Below, in pieces: positions 36,241 to 45,392 of a stretch of 64,000 bases of DNA. Numbering within the stretch: the stretch's first letter is position 1; each line of letters starts with the position of its first letter. Position numbers and translations under genes: made by a program. Origin of the DNA: HGM12587 sp964602445 (GTDB taxonomy: Bacteria > Bacillota > Clostridia > Lachnospirales > Lachnospiraceae); assembly GCA_964602445.1 (NCBI GenBank), contig CAZRQV010000002.1, positions 1 through 64,000 of the forward strand, read 5' to 3'. The notes below the pieces were generated by a model that saw nothing but the letters and a program-made list of their open reading frames with translations, searched no databases and was not told the DNA's origin.

Positions 36241-38439
36241 ATGGAAGGATATGTAGAACATATTATCTTTCGTAATGCGGAAAATGGATATACGGTATTT
36301 GAACTGGTAAACGGAGAAGAAGAAATGACTTGTACCGGTGTGTTTGGATATTTGAATGAAGGCGATTTTGTCAGTCTGGAAGGAAAATTGGTAGAGCATC
36401 CCATGTATGGAACCCAGCTGCAGGTGTCTTCTTACGAATTAAAGCCGCCGGAAGATGTGATTGCCATCCAGCGTTATCTTGGGAGCGGTGCCATTAAAGG
36501 CATTGGTGAGACGATGGCTGGCAGGATTGTAAAAAAATTCGGAGCCGATACATTCCGAATCATGGAAGAAGAACCGGAGCGTCTGGCAGAGATCAAAGGA
36601 ATCAGTGAAAGAAAGGCGCGGGAAATTGCCATTCAGGTAGAAGAAAAAAAAGAACTTCGTCAGGCAATGCTCTTTTTGACAAAATATGGAATCAGCAACA
36701 GTTTGGCGGTGAAGATCTATGCCAAATATGGTCAGGAGTTATATCATGTGATGCAGGAAAATCCTTATCGTCTGGCAGAAGATATTTCAGGTGTAGGATT
36801 TAAGATTGCAGATGAGATCGCAGAAAGGATCGGAATCCAGACAGATTCAGATTACCGTATTAAAAGCGGGCTGTTATATGTACTGCTGCTGGCAGTGGGA
36901 GAAGGACACACGTATCTTCCGCGTCAGGAACTGGTACGCAGGGGTACCCAGCTTTTAAAGGTAGAGGAGAGCAGTCTGGAAATCCAGCTGGGAAATCTTT
37001 GTATAGAAAGAAAACTGGTGATCCGTCTGGAAGAAGAGGAAGAGCGGGTATATGCGGCGTCCTATTATTATATGGAGCTGAACACGGCAAGAATGCTTCA
37101 TGATCTGAATGTTCCTTATGAGTGTGAAGAAGCAGGAGTAATCCGCAGATTACATAAGATCGAAGAACATGCCGGGATGGAGCTGGATGAGCTTCAGCGG
37201 GAGGCAGTTATGGGTGCGGTGAAAAATGGCGTTTTTCTGCTGACTGGCGGACCGGGAACCGGAAAGACCACAACGATCAATGCAATGATCCGTTTTTTTG
37301 AGAGTGAAGGTCTGGATATTATGCTGGCAGCACCGACCGGACGTGCCGCTAAGCGTATGACAGAAACGACCGGATATGAGGCAAGTACGATTCATCGTCT
37401 GCTGGAACTGATGGGAGGTCCGGAAGAAGGAGACCGGGGAAGTTTTCAGCGCAATGAGGAAAATCCGCTGGAAACAGATGTGATCATCATCGATGAAATG
37501 TCTATGGTAGATCTTCCATTATTTCATGCATTACTGAAAGCAGTGCTGGTAGGTACCCGTTTGATCTTAGTAGGCGATAAAGATCAGCTTCCCAGCGTGG
37601 GAGCAGGTGCAGTTTTGAAAGATCTCCTGGGATCAGAACGCTTCCCTACGGTGATGCTGACAAAAATCTTTCGACAGGCCGGAGAGAGTGACATTGTTGT
37701 AAATGCCCATAAGATCAATAAAGGGGAAAAGGTCATCCTTGATAATCAATCGATGGATTTCTTTTTCCTGAAAAGACAGGATCCAAATGTGATCATCAGT
37801 GTCCTTTTGACACTGATCCAGAAAAAACTTCCTAAATTTGTAGATGCATCACCTTACGATATTCAGGTGCTGACGCCTACACGAAAAGGTCTTTTGGGTG
37901 TGGAGCGGTTAAATGGAATCCTGCAGCAGTATCTGAATCCTCCGGATCAAAATAAAAAAGAAAAAGAATTTTCAGGCACGATCTTTCGGGAAGGCGATAA
38001 GGTCATGCAGATTAAAAATAATTATCAGACAGAGTGGGAGATCAAAAACCGCTATGGTCTGCCGCTGGATAAAGGAACCGGAATCTTTAATGGTGATATG
38101 GGAATCATTAAAGAAATGAATCTTTATGCAGAAAATATGACGGTAGAATTTGATGACAGAAGGCAGGTAGAATATTCTTTTAAACAGTTAGATGAACTGG
38201 AACTGGCTTATGCAATCACCATTCATAAATCCCAGGGAAGCGAGTATCCGGCGGTAGTTATGCCGGTGTGGCCGGGACCGAGAATGTTAATGAACCGGAA
38301 TCTGCTGTATACTGCCGTGACCAGAGCTAAGCGATGTGTCACAATGGTAGGCAGTGAAGATACGTTTTATCAGATGGCAGAAAATGTAAATGAACAGACA
38401 AGGTACAGCGGTCTGAAGGAAAGAATATGGGAATTTTAG
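36241..38439 (+). CDS. recD2: RecD-like (RecD2) ATP-dependent DNA helicase
   Basis: 732 residues. N-terminal OB-like domain, then helix-hairpin-helix repeats (IKGIGETMAGRIVKKFG, IKGISERKAREIAIQ), Walker A LTGGPGTGKTTTINAM at about 330-345, Walker B IIDEMSMVDLPL, and the SF1B C-terminal motif YAITIHKSQGSEYPAVVMPV. RecD2 works without RecBC in Firmicutes as a 5'-3' helicase in DNA repair. comF overlaps its end by 13 nt, so the two are co-transcribed. Confidence 0.94.
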   Translation: MEGYVEHIIFRNAENGYTVFELVNGEEEMTCTGVFGYLNEGDFVSLEGKLVEHPMYGTQLQVSSYELKPPEDVIAIQRYLGSGAIKGIGETMAGRIVKKFGADTFRIMEEEPERLAEIKGISERKAREIAIQVEEKKELRQAMLFLTKYGISNSLAVKIYAKYGQELYHVMQENPYRLAEDISGVGFKIADEIAERIGIQTDSDYRIKSGLLYVLLLAVGEGHTYLPRQELVRRGTQLLKVEESSLEIQLGNLCIERKLVIRLEEEEERVYAASYYYMELNTARMLHDLNVPYECEEAGVIRRLHKIEEHAGMELDELQREAVMGAVKNGVFLLTGGPGTGKTTTINAMIRFFESEGLDIMLAAPTGRAAKRMTETTGYEASTIHRLLELMGGPEEGDRGSFQRNEENPLETDVIIIDEMSMVDLPLFHALLKAVLVGTRLILVGDKDQLPSVGAGAVLKDLLGSERFPTVMLTKIFRQAGESDIVVNAHKINKGEKVILDNQSMDFFFLKRQDPNVIISVLLTLIQKKLPKFVDASPYDIQVLTPTRKGLLGVERLNGILQQYLNPPDQNKKEKEFSGTIFREGDKVMQIKNNYQTEWEIKNRYGLPLDKGTGIFNGDMGIIKEMNLYAENMTVEFDDRRQVEYSFKQLDELELAYAITIHKSQGSEYPAVVMPVWPGPRMLMNRNLLYTAVTRAKRCVTMVGSEDTFYQMAENVNEQTRYSGLKERIWEF

Positions 38440-39125
38440 AAATTCTGTATCCTGCCAGATGTCCAGTATGTCACGGAGTCATTCGCGGAAAAGGAAAAAT
38501 CTGTACGCAGTGCAGAAAAAAGCTCCCTTACATCAAAGAGCCGGTGTGCAAAAAGTGCGGAAAAGAGATTGAAAATCCGGAAGGAGAATACTGCAGAGAT
38601 TGTCAGCGTTTTTCGCATGCGTTTGATAAAGGCGCGGCGGTCTTTGCCTATGATGAGGTAATGCGCCGTTCCATTGCCATGTTTAAATATCATAACCGCA
38701 GGGAATATGCCGGATTTTATGCGGCGGAAATGGCTGAACACTGTCGGTATTTTCTGCAGCGGTGCGCGCCGGAGGTCATTGTTCCGGTGCCAATCCATAA
38801 AAAGAAAAAACGTCAGAGAGGATTTAATCAGGCAGAGCTTGCAGCGAAAGAACTGGGAAAACTGATCAATACCCCGGTAGATGCCGGTTATCTGATCAGA
38901 ACGGAATATACCACACCACAAAAGGAATTGACCAGACAGCAGCGAAAAACAAATCTGAAAAAAGCATTTTCCGTCAGACAGAATGGGAAAAGCTATCAGA
39001 GGATTTTGCTGATTGATGATATTTATACCACAGGGGCAACTCTGGATGCGATTTGTGAATTGCTGAGAGAAAATGGGGGAAAGAATCTATTTTTTTTAAC
39101 CATATGTGTTGGAAGGAATGATTAA
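38427..39125 (+). CDS. comF: ComF family phosphoribosyltransferase-like protein
   Basis: 232 residues. An N-terminal zinc ribbon pair (CPVCHG...CTQC and CKKCG...CRDC) precedes a type I phosphoribosyltransferase domain whose PRPP motif is ILLIDDIYTTGATLD. ComFC in Bacillus takes part in DNA uptake during competence, with ComFA helicase; no comFA is here. The start lies within the end of recD2, with GGAAAGAAT upstream. Confidence 0.92.
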   Translation: MGILEILYPARCPVCHGVIRGKGKICTQCRKKLPYIKEPVCKKCGKEIENPEGEYCRDCQRFSHAFDKGAAVFAYDEVMRRSIAMFKYHNRREYAGFYAAEMAEHCRYFLQRCAPEVIVPVPIHKKKKRQRGFNQAELAAKELGKLINTPVDAGYLIRTEYTTPQKELTRQQRKTNLKKAFSVRQNGKSYQRILLIDDIYTTGATLDAICELLRENGGKNLFFLTICVGRND

Positions 39126-39137
39126 ATGTGGTACAAT
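39109..39137 (+). promoter_or_regulatory. Sigma-A promoter of the c-di-AMP operon
   Basis: TTGGAA at 39109-39114, a 17-nt spacer and TACAAT at 39132-39137. It overlaps the end of comF and drives the gene at 39183 and those after it. Confidence 0.6.
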
Positions 39138-39182
39138 ACAGGCGTAGAATATGCTTAAATATGCAGAAATTGGAGTGGCTTT

Positions 39183-39617
39183 ATGCTGAATGAAGAAAAA
39201 GTAAAGTGTATGACCAAAGCGGCTGCTTATGAAGATGGGCCGGAAAAAAAGAACATAAAGATTGACAGTTATTTTCGGGGAGACTATCTGGGACTTCAGA
39301 TGGTAAAATCTGCATTTGCTTACACAGCAGCATTCTGTATTATGGCGGCATTGGGCATGATGGATCAGATGGAAGAAATCTTATTAAATGTAAGTCATGC
39401 GGCTTATTTGGAAAATATGTTAAAAATGCTGATCGCATTGTATGTTTGCGGATTAATTCTGTATGAAGCAGCAATTTACGGATATTATTCCGTAAAATAT
39501 CAGAATGCAAAACAAAGCATCAAAACATTTCATTCCTGCTTGAAACGGATTCATAAATTTTATGAGACAGAAGAATCTGTAGAAGAAAAAGTGACCGATG
39601 AGGAGAATAAATTATGA
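39183..39617 (+). CDS. Small two-TM membrane protein upstream of cdaA
   Basis: 144 residues. Hydrophobic segments at about 45-65 and 80-105 are flanked by charged ends; the C-terminal 30 residues are highly charged (ETEEESVEEKV-like). No family was recognised. It overlaps the next gene by 4 nt (ATGA), and its operon with cdaA suggests a role tied to c-di-AMP or the envelope, which is inference. Confidence 0.8.
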   Translation: MLNEEKVKCMTKAAAYEDGPEKKNIKIDSYFRGDYLGLQMVKSAFAYTAAFCIMAALGMMDQMEEILLNVSHAAYLENMLKMLIALYVCGLILYEAAIYGYYSVKYQNAKQSIKTFHSCLKRIHKFYETEESVEEKVTDEENKL

Positions 39618-40579
39618 TGACAACGTTGCTGGAATTCAGACAGGTCATAAAAAGCTTTTATGCAAAATATGATATCTATATAAATCCGGTGCTGAAATTT
39701 ATCCTGGCACTGGCAAGTTTTTTAATGTTAAATACAAATATGGGATTTATGCAGCAGCTGCGCAGTCCTCTGGCAACAGCCGGGCTTGCTCTGCTTTGTG
39801 CGTTTCTCCCGCTGAATGTAACGGTGATCGCATCCGGTGCCGTGATGCTGGCTCATGCCTATGCGCTTTCCCTGGAAGCCTGTGCAGTGACTGCAGGAAT
39901 CCTTGCAGTGATGTATCTGCTCTATTTCAGAGTCAGTTCTTCGATGGGCGTGTTGATGGTGCTGACCCCGTTGGGATTTGCATTGGGAATCCCGTATGTG
40001 ATTCCGCTGTTGGGCGGATTGCTATTTGGACCGGCGGCAGCTGTGCCGGCAGGGTTTGGAACAATTGTTTATTATCTGATCAAATATATGAGTCAGAATT
40101 CTACCAGTCTCGGTACAGGAAAGCTGGAGGCCGGTGCAGTGAAGGTAACATCGCTGGTAGACAGTCTGTTTACCAATAAAGAGATGTTTTTATGTATCGC
40201 CGCCATGATGCTGACGGTACTGATTGTTTATTTTATCCGTCGTTTGGCCATCGATCATGCATGGGAGCTGGCGATTGGAATCGGAACGGTCATCAATATC
40301 ATCATTCATCTGGCCGGAGCACTGCTTCCGGGGATGAATGTGGAGATCATTCCGCTGCTGATGGGAAGCATGGTATCCCTGCTCATCACATTTTTTGTTA
40401 AATTCTTTGTGTTCAGTATAGACTATACAAGGACGGAACGGGTTCAGTTTGAAGATGATGAATATTATTATTATGTGAAAGCTGTGCCGAAAAATGTGAT
40501 CGCGACACCGAAAAAAACAGTGAAAAAGATTGTCAGTCAGAAAAAACAGACAAAAACGATTAAAAAGATCAATTCATAA
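39614..40579 (+). CDS. Polytopic membrane protein upstream of cdaA
   Basis: 321 residues with about eight hydrophobic segments between residues 25 and 270 and a basic, lysine-rich cytoplasmic tail (about 285-321, with repeated KKTVKKIVSQKKQTK). No ABC, MFS or other transporter signature is seen. It overlaps the previous gene and is 21 nt before cdaA. Function unknown; the tail could bind nucleic acid or acidic lipids. Confidence 0.82.
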   Translation: MMTTLLEFRQVIKSFYAKYDIYINPVLKFILALASFLMLNTNMGFMQQLRSPLATAGLALLCAFLPLNVTVIASGAVMLAHAYALSLEACAVTAGILAVMYLLYFRVSSSMGVLMVLTPLGFALGIPYVIPLLGGLLFGPAAAVPAGFGTIVYYLIKYMSQNSTSLGTGKLEAGAVKVTSLVDSLFTNKEMFLCIAAMMLTVLIVYFIRRLAIDHAWELAIGIGTVINIIIHLAGALLPGMNVEIIPLLMGSMVSLLITFFVKFFVFSIDYTRTERVQFEDDEYYYYVKAVPKNVIATPKKTVKKIVSQKKQTKTIKKINS

Positions 40580-40600
40580 AAGTAACAGAGAGGCAGAAAA

Positions 40601-41476
40601 ATGGGAAAGATTCCGGAGCTTTTGAAAAGTATAACTTCAATACAGCCGTCAGATATTGGCTGGTCAGATGTGGCAGAAGTGATCATTCTGGCTGTTTTGA
40701 TCTATCATATTATGCTGTGGATCAAAACGACCCGTGCATGGGCACTGGTAAAAGGGTTTGCAGTTGTTCTGGTATTCCTTTCTGTAGCAGTTGTATTCGA
40801 AATGGATACAATCCTCTGGATTGCAGGGAAAATCTTCAATATTGGTATTTTGGCCATTGTGATTGTGTTTCAGCCGGAACTTCGGCGTGCACTGGAACAG
40901 TTGGGACAGAGAAATATCATTACAGGATTTTTGAACATGGATGGAGGAAGAGAAGAAGAGGAAGAGTTTAATGAACATACGGCAGAAGCAATCGTAAAGG
41001 CATGTGTGGAAATGTCTAAAGTTAAGACAGGAGCTTTGATCGTAGTAGAAAATACCGTTCCTCTGGGAGAATATGAACGTACCGGAATTCCTTTGGATGC
41101 ACTGGTTTCCAGCCAGCTGCTGCTGAATATTTTTGAACATAATACCCCTCTTCATGATGGAGCATTGATCGTTCGGGGAAACAGAGCCGTGTCAGCGACC
41201 TGTTATCTTCCATTATCTGATAATATGGAGCTTTCGAAAGAACTTGGAACGAGACATCGCGCAGCAGTAGGCATCAGCGAAGTAAGTGATGCGTTTACCG
41301 TGGTTGTATCAGAAGAGACCGGAGCGATTTCCATAACTCAGCACAGCGGGTTGACAAGAAATATTACGGCAGATGAATTAAGAATTTATCTGCAGACGTT
41401 TTTGACCAAACCGACCGAAGGAAAACGTTTCAAATTATGGAAAGGCAGGGAAAAAGATGAAGTTAAAGATCACTGA
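40601..41476 (+). CDS. cdaA: Diadenylate cyclase CdaA
   Basis: 291 residues. Three N-terminal membrane segments (about 20-95) and a DAC domain with the catalytic motifs DGALIVRGNRAVSA and LGTRHRAAVGISEVSDA. It makes cyclic di-AMP from two ATP; the messenger controls potassium and osmolyte uptake and wall integrity. cdaR overlaps its end. Confidence 0.97.
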   Translation: MGKIPELLKSITSIQPSDIGWSDVAEVIILAVLIYHIMLWIKTTRAWALVKGFAVVLVFLSVAVVFEMDTILWIAGKIFNIGILAIVIVFQPELRRALEQLGQRNIITGFLNMDGGREEEEEFNEHTAEAIVKACVEMSKVKTGALIVVENTVPLGEYERTGIPLDALVSSQLLLNIFEHNTPLHDGALIVRGNRAVSATCYLPLSDNMELSKELGTRHRAAVGISEVSDAFTVVVSEETGAISITQHSGLTRNITADELRIYLQTFLTKPTEGKRFKLWKGREKDEVKDH

Positions 41477-42506
41477 TAATCTTTTTTTGAAGATGCTTTC
41501 CGTGATCATTGCCATCATTCTCTGGATTGTGGTGGTGATCATCAGTGATGCAGAATCAACAGATTCATTTATGATTGAAGTTGCATTGAAAAATACCGAT
41601 GTAGTAACAGAGAACGGAAAAGTGTTCTGGGTAGAAGATGGCAGTAATGTGGTAAAACTGACCGTTCATGCAAGACGTTCTGTATTGGAAGATCTGAAAA
41701 GTTCCGATTTTGTGCTGACAGCAGATATGGAAAAAGATTTAAGATATGACAGTCTGATCGGTATTAACATAGAATGTAAAAATAAAAATATTGATATTGA
41801 GGAAGATATCTCTTTAAGCCGCAGTAATGTAAAGGTCAGCATCGAAGATGCTGCAACAGAGCAGTTTCCGGTTTATGTAAATTATACAGGAACTGTGAAT
41901 GACGGTCTGGTAGTTGGCAGTATGGTGCCGGAACAGACGATTATTAAAGTCACAGGACCGGCCTCAATCGTAGAGAGGATTAAAGAAGTAAAAGCAGTTG
42001 TAGATGTGACAGGACTTCCGGCAACGGCAGTGAAAAACTGTTCTTTGAAACTTTATGATGGTGAAGGAAATCCTATCGATACGACTTATTTGAATTATGT
42101 AGGAAAAAATGATGGAATTGATGTAACAGTTTCCATGTTGAATACAAAAATGCTTCCGCTCGTATTTGAATATTCGGGTACACCGGCAGAAGAATACGAA
42201 GTAACAGAAATAAGCTGGAAACCGGAAGTAATCGAAGTTGCAGGAAATTCAGAAGTATTATCTTCTATGAAGAATCTGCAGATTCCCGCAGAAGCAGTGA
42301 ATGTGGACGGGATTGAAGAAGAATTACAACTGATCGTAGATATTACAGAGTATCTTCCGTCAGGAGTTATTTTAAAAGATGAGACCAATGCTTCCGTCAT
42401 GGTAATCGTAGAAATCAAAGAGAAAGAGCCGGAAAAAGATACAAAACAAAAAAGCGGCTCGGAAAAGGAGAACAACAAAAATGACAAAACAAAAAGTAGA
42501 GGTTAA
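41457..42506 (+). CDS. cdaR: CdaA regulator, YbbR-domain protein
   Basis: 349 residues. One N-terminal membrane helix (about 10-30, MLSVIIAIILWIVVVIISDA) then about three YbbR repeats facing outward and a lysine/glutamate-rich tail. CdaR binds and controls CdaA at the membrane. It overlaps cdaA by 20 nt and HPr by 26 nt, showing strong coupling. Confidence 0.93.
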   Translation: MKLKITDNLFLKMLSVIIAIILWIVVVIISDAESTDSFMIEVALKNTDVVTENGKVFWVEDGSNVVKLTVHARRSVLEDLKSSDFVLTADMEKDLRYDSLIGINIECKNKNIDIEEDISLSRSNVKVSIEDAATEQFPVYVNYTGTVNDGLVVGSMVPEQTIIKVTGPASIVERIKEVKAVVDVTGLPATAVKNCSLKLYDGEGNPIDTTYLNYVGKNDGIDVTVSMLNTKMLPLVFEYSGTPAEEYEVTEISWKPEVIEVAGNSEVLSSMKNLQIPAEAVNVDGIEEELQLIVDITEYLPSGVILKDETNASVMVIVEIKEKEPEKDTKQKSGSEKENNKNDKTKSRG

Positions 42507-42741
42507 AAATCAGACAGGACTTCATTTAAGACCAGCGGGAATCTTATGCAAGACAGCAATGCTGTACAAATCTCATATTACACTGATTCATGGTGATATT
42601 ACAGCAAATGCTAAGAGTGTATTAAGCGTGTTAGGTTCCGGTGTAAAAGCAGGTGATGAAATCGAAGTAGTATGCGAAGGTGAAGATGAACAGGAAGCAT
42701 TAAAAGCGATCGTAGATCTGTTTGCTTCTGGATTGGAATAA
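42481..42741 (+). CDS. ptsH: Phosphocarrier protein HPr
   Basis: 86 residues. Has the catalytic His15 (QTGLHLRPAG) and the regulatory Ser46 (NAKSVLSVL), so it can carry phosphate from enzyme I to PTS sugar enzymes and also be regulated by HPr kinase. It overlaps cdaR by 26 nt and has AAAGGAG upstream. Enzyme I is not in the window. In many Firmicutes glmM follows cdaR; here HPr does. Confidence 0.94.
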   Translation: MTKQKVEVKNQTGLHLRPAGILCKTAMLYKSHITLIHGDITANAKSVLSVLGSGVKAGDEIEVVCEGEDEQEALKAIVDLFASGLE

Positions 42742-42744
42742 CAT

Positions 42745-45372
42745 ATGCGGGAATTACTGAGAAAATATAGGAAATATGCACTTTGTGCATATTTCCTTCT
42801 CTGTGTAATCTACTGTGCTATTAAGATTGCTGTACCGGTAGAAACAACCAGAGGAGAAGGGCTGCAGGATCTGGGCAGGCGACAGATCGTAGAGCGTACA
42901 GCTTATTTAAATGAAGGAGATCATATTTTATTTACTTTGCCGGTAGAGTCAAAGGTTCTGACTTCTATTGGCTTTTATTTAAATACCGATGAATTGGTTC
43001 TGGATGGAAAACTGAATCTGAAAGCCTGTGATCAGGAAACAGGAGAACTGTTGGCAGAAAACAGCCTTCTTTTAGAGGAGATTGAAGTAGATCAGTTTGT
43101 ACAGATCCCCATCGATCATTATACCGATGGTACGGTTCTGGTAGAACTGACGGTAGAAGATTGTGAACAGGGACCAAGATTCTGGCTGAATTCTACCACA
43201 GAAACAGAGGCAGAGAGCCGGTACAACGGAAAAGAACTGAATTATCCGCTGGTTTATAATGCCGGATTTTCCGTAATGACCAGAAATGTAAAAGATGCTG
43301 TTGTGAAAACTTTGCTGGCAGTGCTTTTCGGAGTTTTGCTGTTACTGGTGACCGGGGCAAAGCCTCAGGAACAGAAAAAGAAAAATTCTGAATCCATCAG
43401 TAAAGCAGCACTTTTTTATAAAAAATATCGTCCTCTTTTGGGCGGCGTTTTATTGGCCGGTATCATTGGAATCTTATTTTTTTATGTATATGATACGCAG
43501 ATCCGTATTGTAATGAATACGACGGAGCGGGAGCCGGTCATTACCGCATCTGAGCCGGAAGTGCTATTGTTTTCGGATACCGAGGAAGAAATCGTTCAGG
43601 TGGTTCGGTGTGAGGAAAACACACTGACAGGACTGGGAGTGCAGCTGTATGTACCGGAAGATGCCGTTCTTGCCGGAACTTTATCCGGTACGGTCACAGA
43701 TCTGACGACAGGAGAGGTGTTAAGTGAAAATACACTGGATATGACCTCTGCCATTGACGGGGAATATATCAATTTCCTCTTTGTTCATGAAGTGGAAGAC
43801 ACCAGGGAACATTCTTTTGAAATCCGTTTAACCGCTTCTAAAGAATTGAAGGCAACCAAGCTTGGAATCTATACAACAGAACAAGGGGAACTTCTGACAC
43901 AGGCGCACCAATATTTTCATATTTTCCTGAAAAAGTATTTCTTTTTCATGTTCCTTGCAGTGGAATGTTTTGCACTGATCATTTATTGGATGGCATTCGT
44001 TAAAAAATGCAGGATAGAAACTACGGTGCTGGTATCGGTTTTATTACTGGGGCTGGTTTATAATTTCCTGTTGCTGCCGTATATGTCTCCGGATGAACGG
44101 ACGCATATTGATATGACTTATCGCTACAGCAATGAGCTTTTGGGCGTGGATGCTACCGGCAGCGAGATCACCATTGCAAAGCGTATGGATGATACAAAAC
44201 CGGGCCTTCTGGAAAGTCCGGAATTATCGAATTATTATACAGTATACCATCATTTCTTCGAAAAGGTTCAGGATGACAGTCTGGTCGTGACCAATGCAAC
44301 GACCAATACCTATGCACCGATGTTTGTATATCTTCCGGCAGTGCTTGGAATGTCTGCAGCAAGGCTTTTGGGATTCGGTACGATTCCGATGCTGATGCTT
44401 GCAAGATGGTGTAATCTGGCATTTTTTGCAGTTTGCATTTGGTGGTGTATGAAGAAACTTCCGTTTGGGAAAATGCCGCTGGCAGTTATTGCACTGTTTC
44501 CAATGACCATTCAGCAGTGCAACTCTTTTTCCTATGATGCGGTGATCACAGGAGTATTGTTTTTATTCAGTACGTATATGATCTGCATGACCTATGAAGA
44601 AGGGGAGATTAAAGTTTCGGATGTGCTTATTGCAGCAGTGTTAAGTGCTTTGCTGGTTTATGGAAAAAGCGGGGTTTATCTGCCGATTTGTCTGGCAGCA
44701 CTGCTCATTCCGGCAAAGAAATTTGGAAAAGCGTGGAAAAAATATGCATCGGCTGCCGCTTTTATGGGCATCGGTCTGTTAAGTTATATTAACCGGAATT
44801 CCGGTACAGTCACACAGGTGCTGACAACCACCGCAGAAACCAGTGCAGTAGGAAGCACTGCAGGAAATGCAGTGGATATGGGATATACAGTAGGATATTT
44901 CCTGCAGGATCCGTGGAAACTGATTCAGATGCTTGCCAATACAGTTGCAGATAAAGCAGAATTTTATCTGGAATCTATCGTAGGACAGAAAATGGGCTGG
45001 ATTGATGTGGAAATTTCCAGAGTGGTAGTCATTGGATTTCTGGTGCTGTTTTTCGTATCGATGCTTAAGGTAAGGGGCGAAAAGCAGTATGTGACGCATG
45101 GACAGAAATGGTGGATTTCTATCGTATGCCTGATGAGTGTAGGCATGATCCTGATGGGAATGCTGCTGACCTGGACACCGTTTGGACATGTTTCTATCGA
45201 AGGGGTACAGGGCAGATATTTTACACCATTGCTGTTGCTGGCAAGTCTGCTTGGAAGAAACAATGCGATTCTGCTGAATCAAAACAAAGATCGGGGCATT
45301 TTCTGTACCGGTATGTTTCTGCAGCTTTTGTCAGTGATCTATTTGATCAAAGCACTGATCGTGATTGCATAA
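42745..45372 (+). CDS. DUF2142 family large membrane protein
   Basis: 875 residues. Two N-terminal halves each have a membrane helix followed by a beta-rich outer segment of about 130 residues (about 30-185 and 245-385), then about nine hydrophobic segments to the end. The stretch FLLLPYMSPDERTHIDMTYR resembles the first outer loop of GT-C type transferases, and DUF2142 proteins sit in surface polysaccharide loci. It may transfer a sugar from a lipid-phosphate donor, but this is unproven. It starts 4 nt after HPr, so the polysaccharide genes join the c-di-AMP operon without a visible terminator. Confidence 0.8.
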   Translation: MRELLRKYRKYALCAYFLLCVIYCAIKIAVPVETTRGEGLQDLGRRQIVERTAYLNEGDHILFTLPVESKVLTSIGFYLNTDELVLDGKLNLKACDQETGELLAENSLLLEEIEVDQFVQIPIDHYTDGTVLVELTVEDCEQGPRFWLNSTTETEAESRYNGKELNYPLVYNAGFSVMTRNVKDAVVKTLLAVLFGVLLLLVTGAKPQEQKKKNSESISKAALFYKKYRPLLGGVLLAGIIGILFFYVYDTQIRIVMNTTEREPVITASEPEVLLFSDTEEEIVQVVRCEENTLTGLGVQLYVPEDAVLAGTLSGTVTDLTTGEVLSENTLDMTSAIDGEYINFLFVHEVEDTREHSFEIRLTASKELKATKLGIYTTEQGELLTQAHQYFHIFLKKYFFFMFLAVECFALIIYWMAFVKKCRIETTVLVSVLLLGLVYNFLLLPYMSPDERTHIDMTYRYSNELLGVDATGSEITIAKRMDDTKPGLLESPELSNYYTVYHHFFEKVQDDSLVVTNATTNTYAPMFVYLPAVLGMSAARLLGFGTIPMLMLARWCNLAFFAVCIWWCMKKLPFGKMPLAVIALFPMTIQQCNSFSYDAVITGVLFLFSTYMICMTYEEGEIKVSDVLIAAVLSALLVYGKSGVYLPICLAALLIPAKKFGKAWKKYASAAAFMGIGLLSYINRNSGTVTQVLTTTAETSAVGSTAGNAVDMGYTVGYFLQDPWKLIQMLANTVADKAEFYLESIVGQKMGWIDVEISRVVVIGFLVLFFVSMLKVRGEKQYVTHGQKWWISIVCLMSVGMILMGMLLTWTPFGHVSIEGVQGRYFTPLLLLASLLGRNNAILLNQNKDRGIFCTGMFLQLLSVIYLIKALIVIA

Positions 45373-45392
45373 TTTCGTAAGGAGCATTTATT

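Noticed and set aside
45108..45380. 90-residue ORF at the end of the DUF2142 gene
   Set aside because: It lies fully within the DUF2142 coding frame in another phase and resembles no protein.
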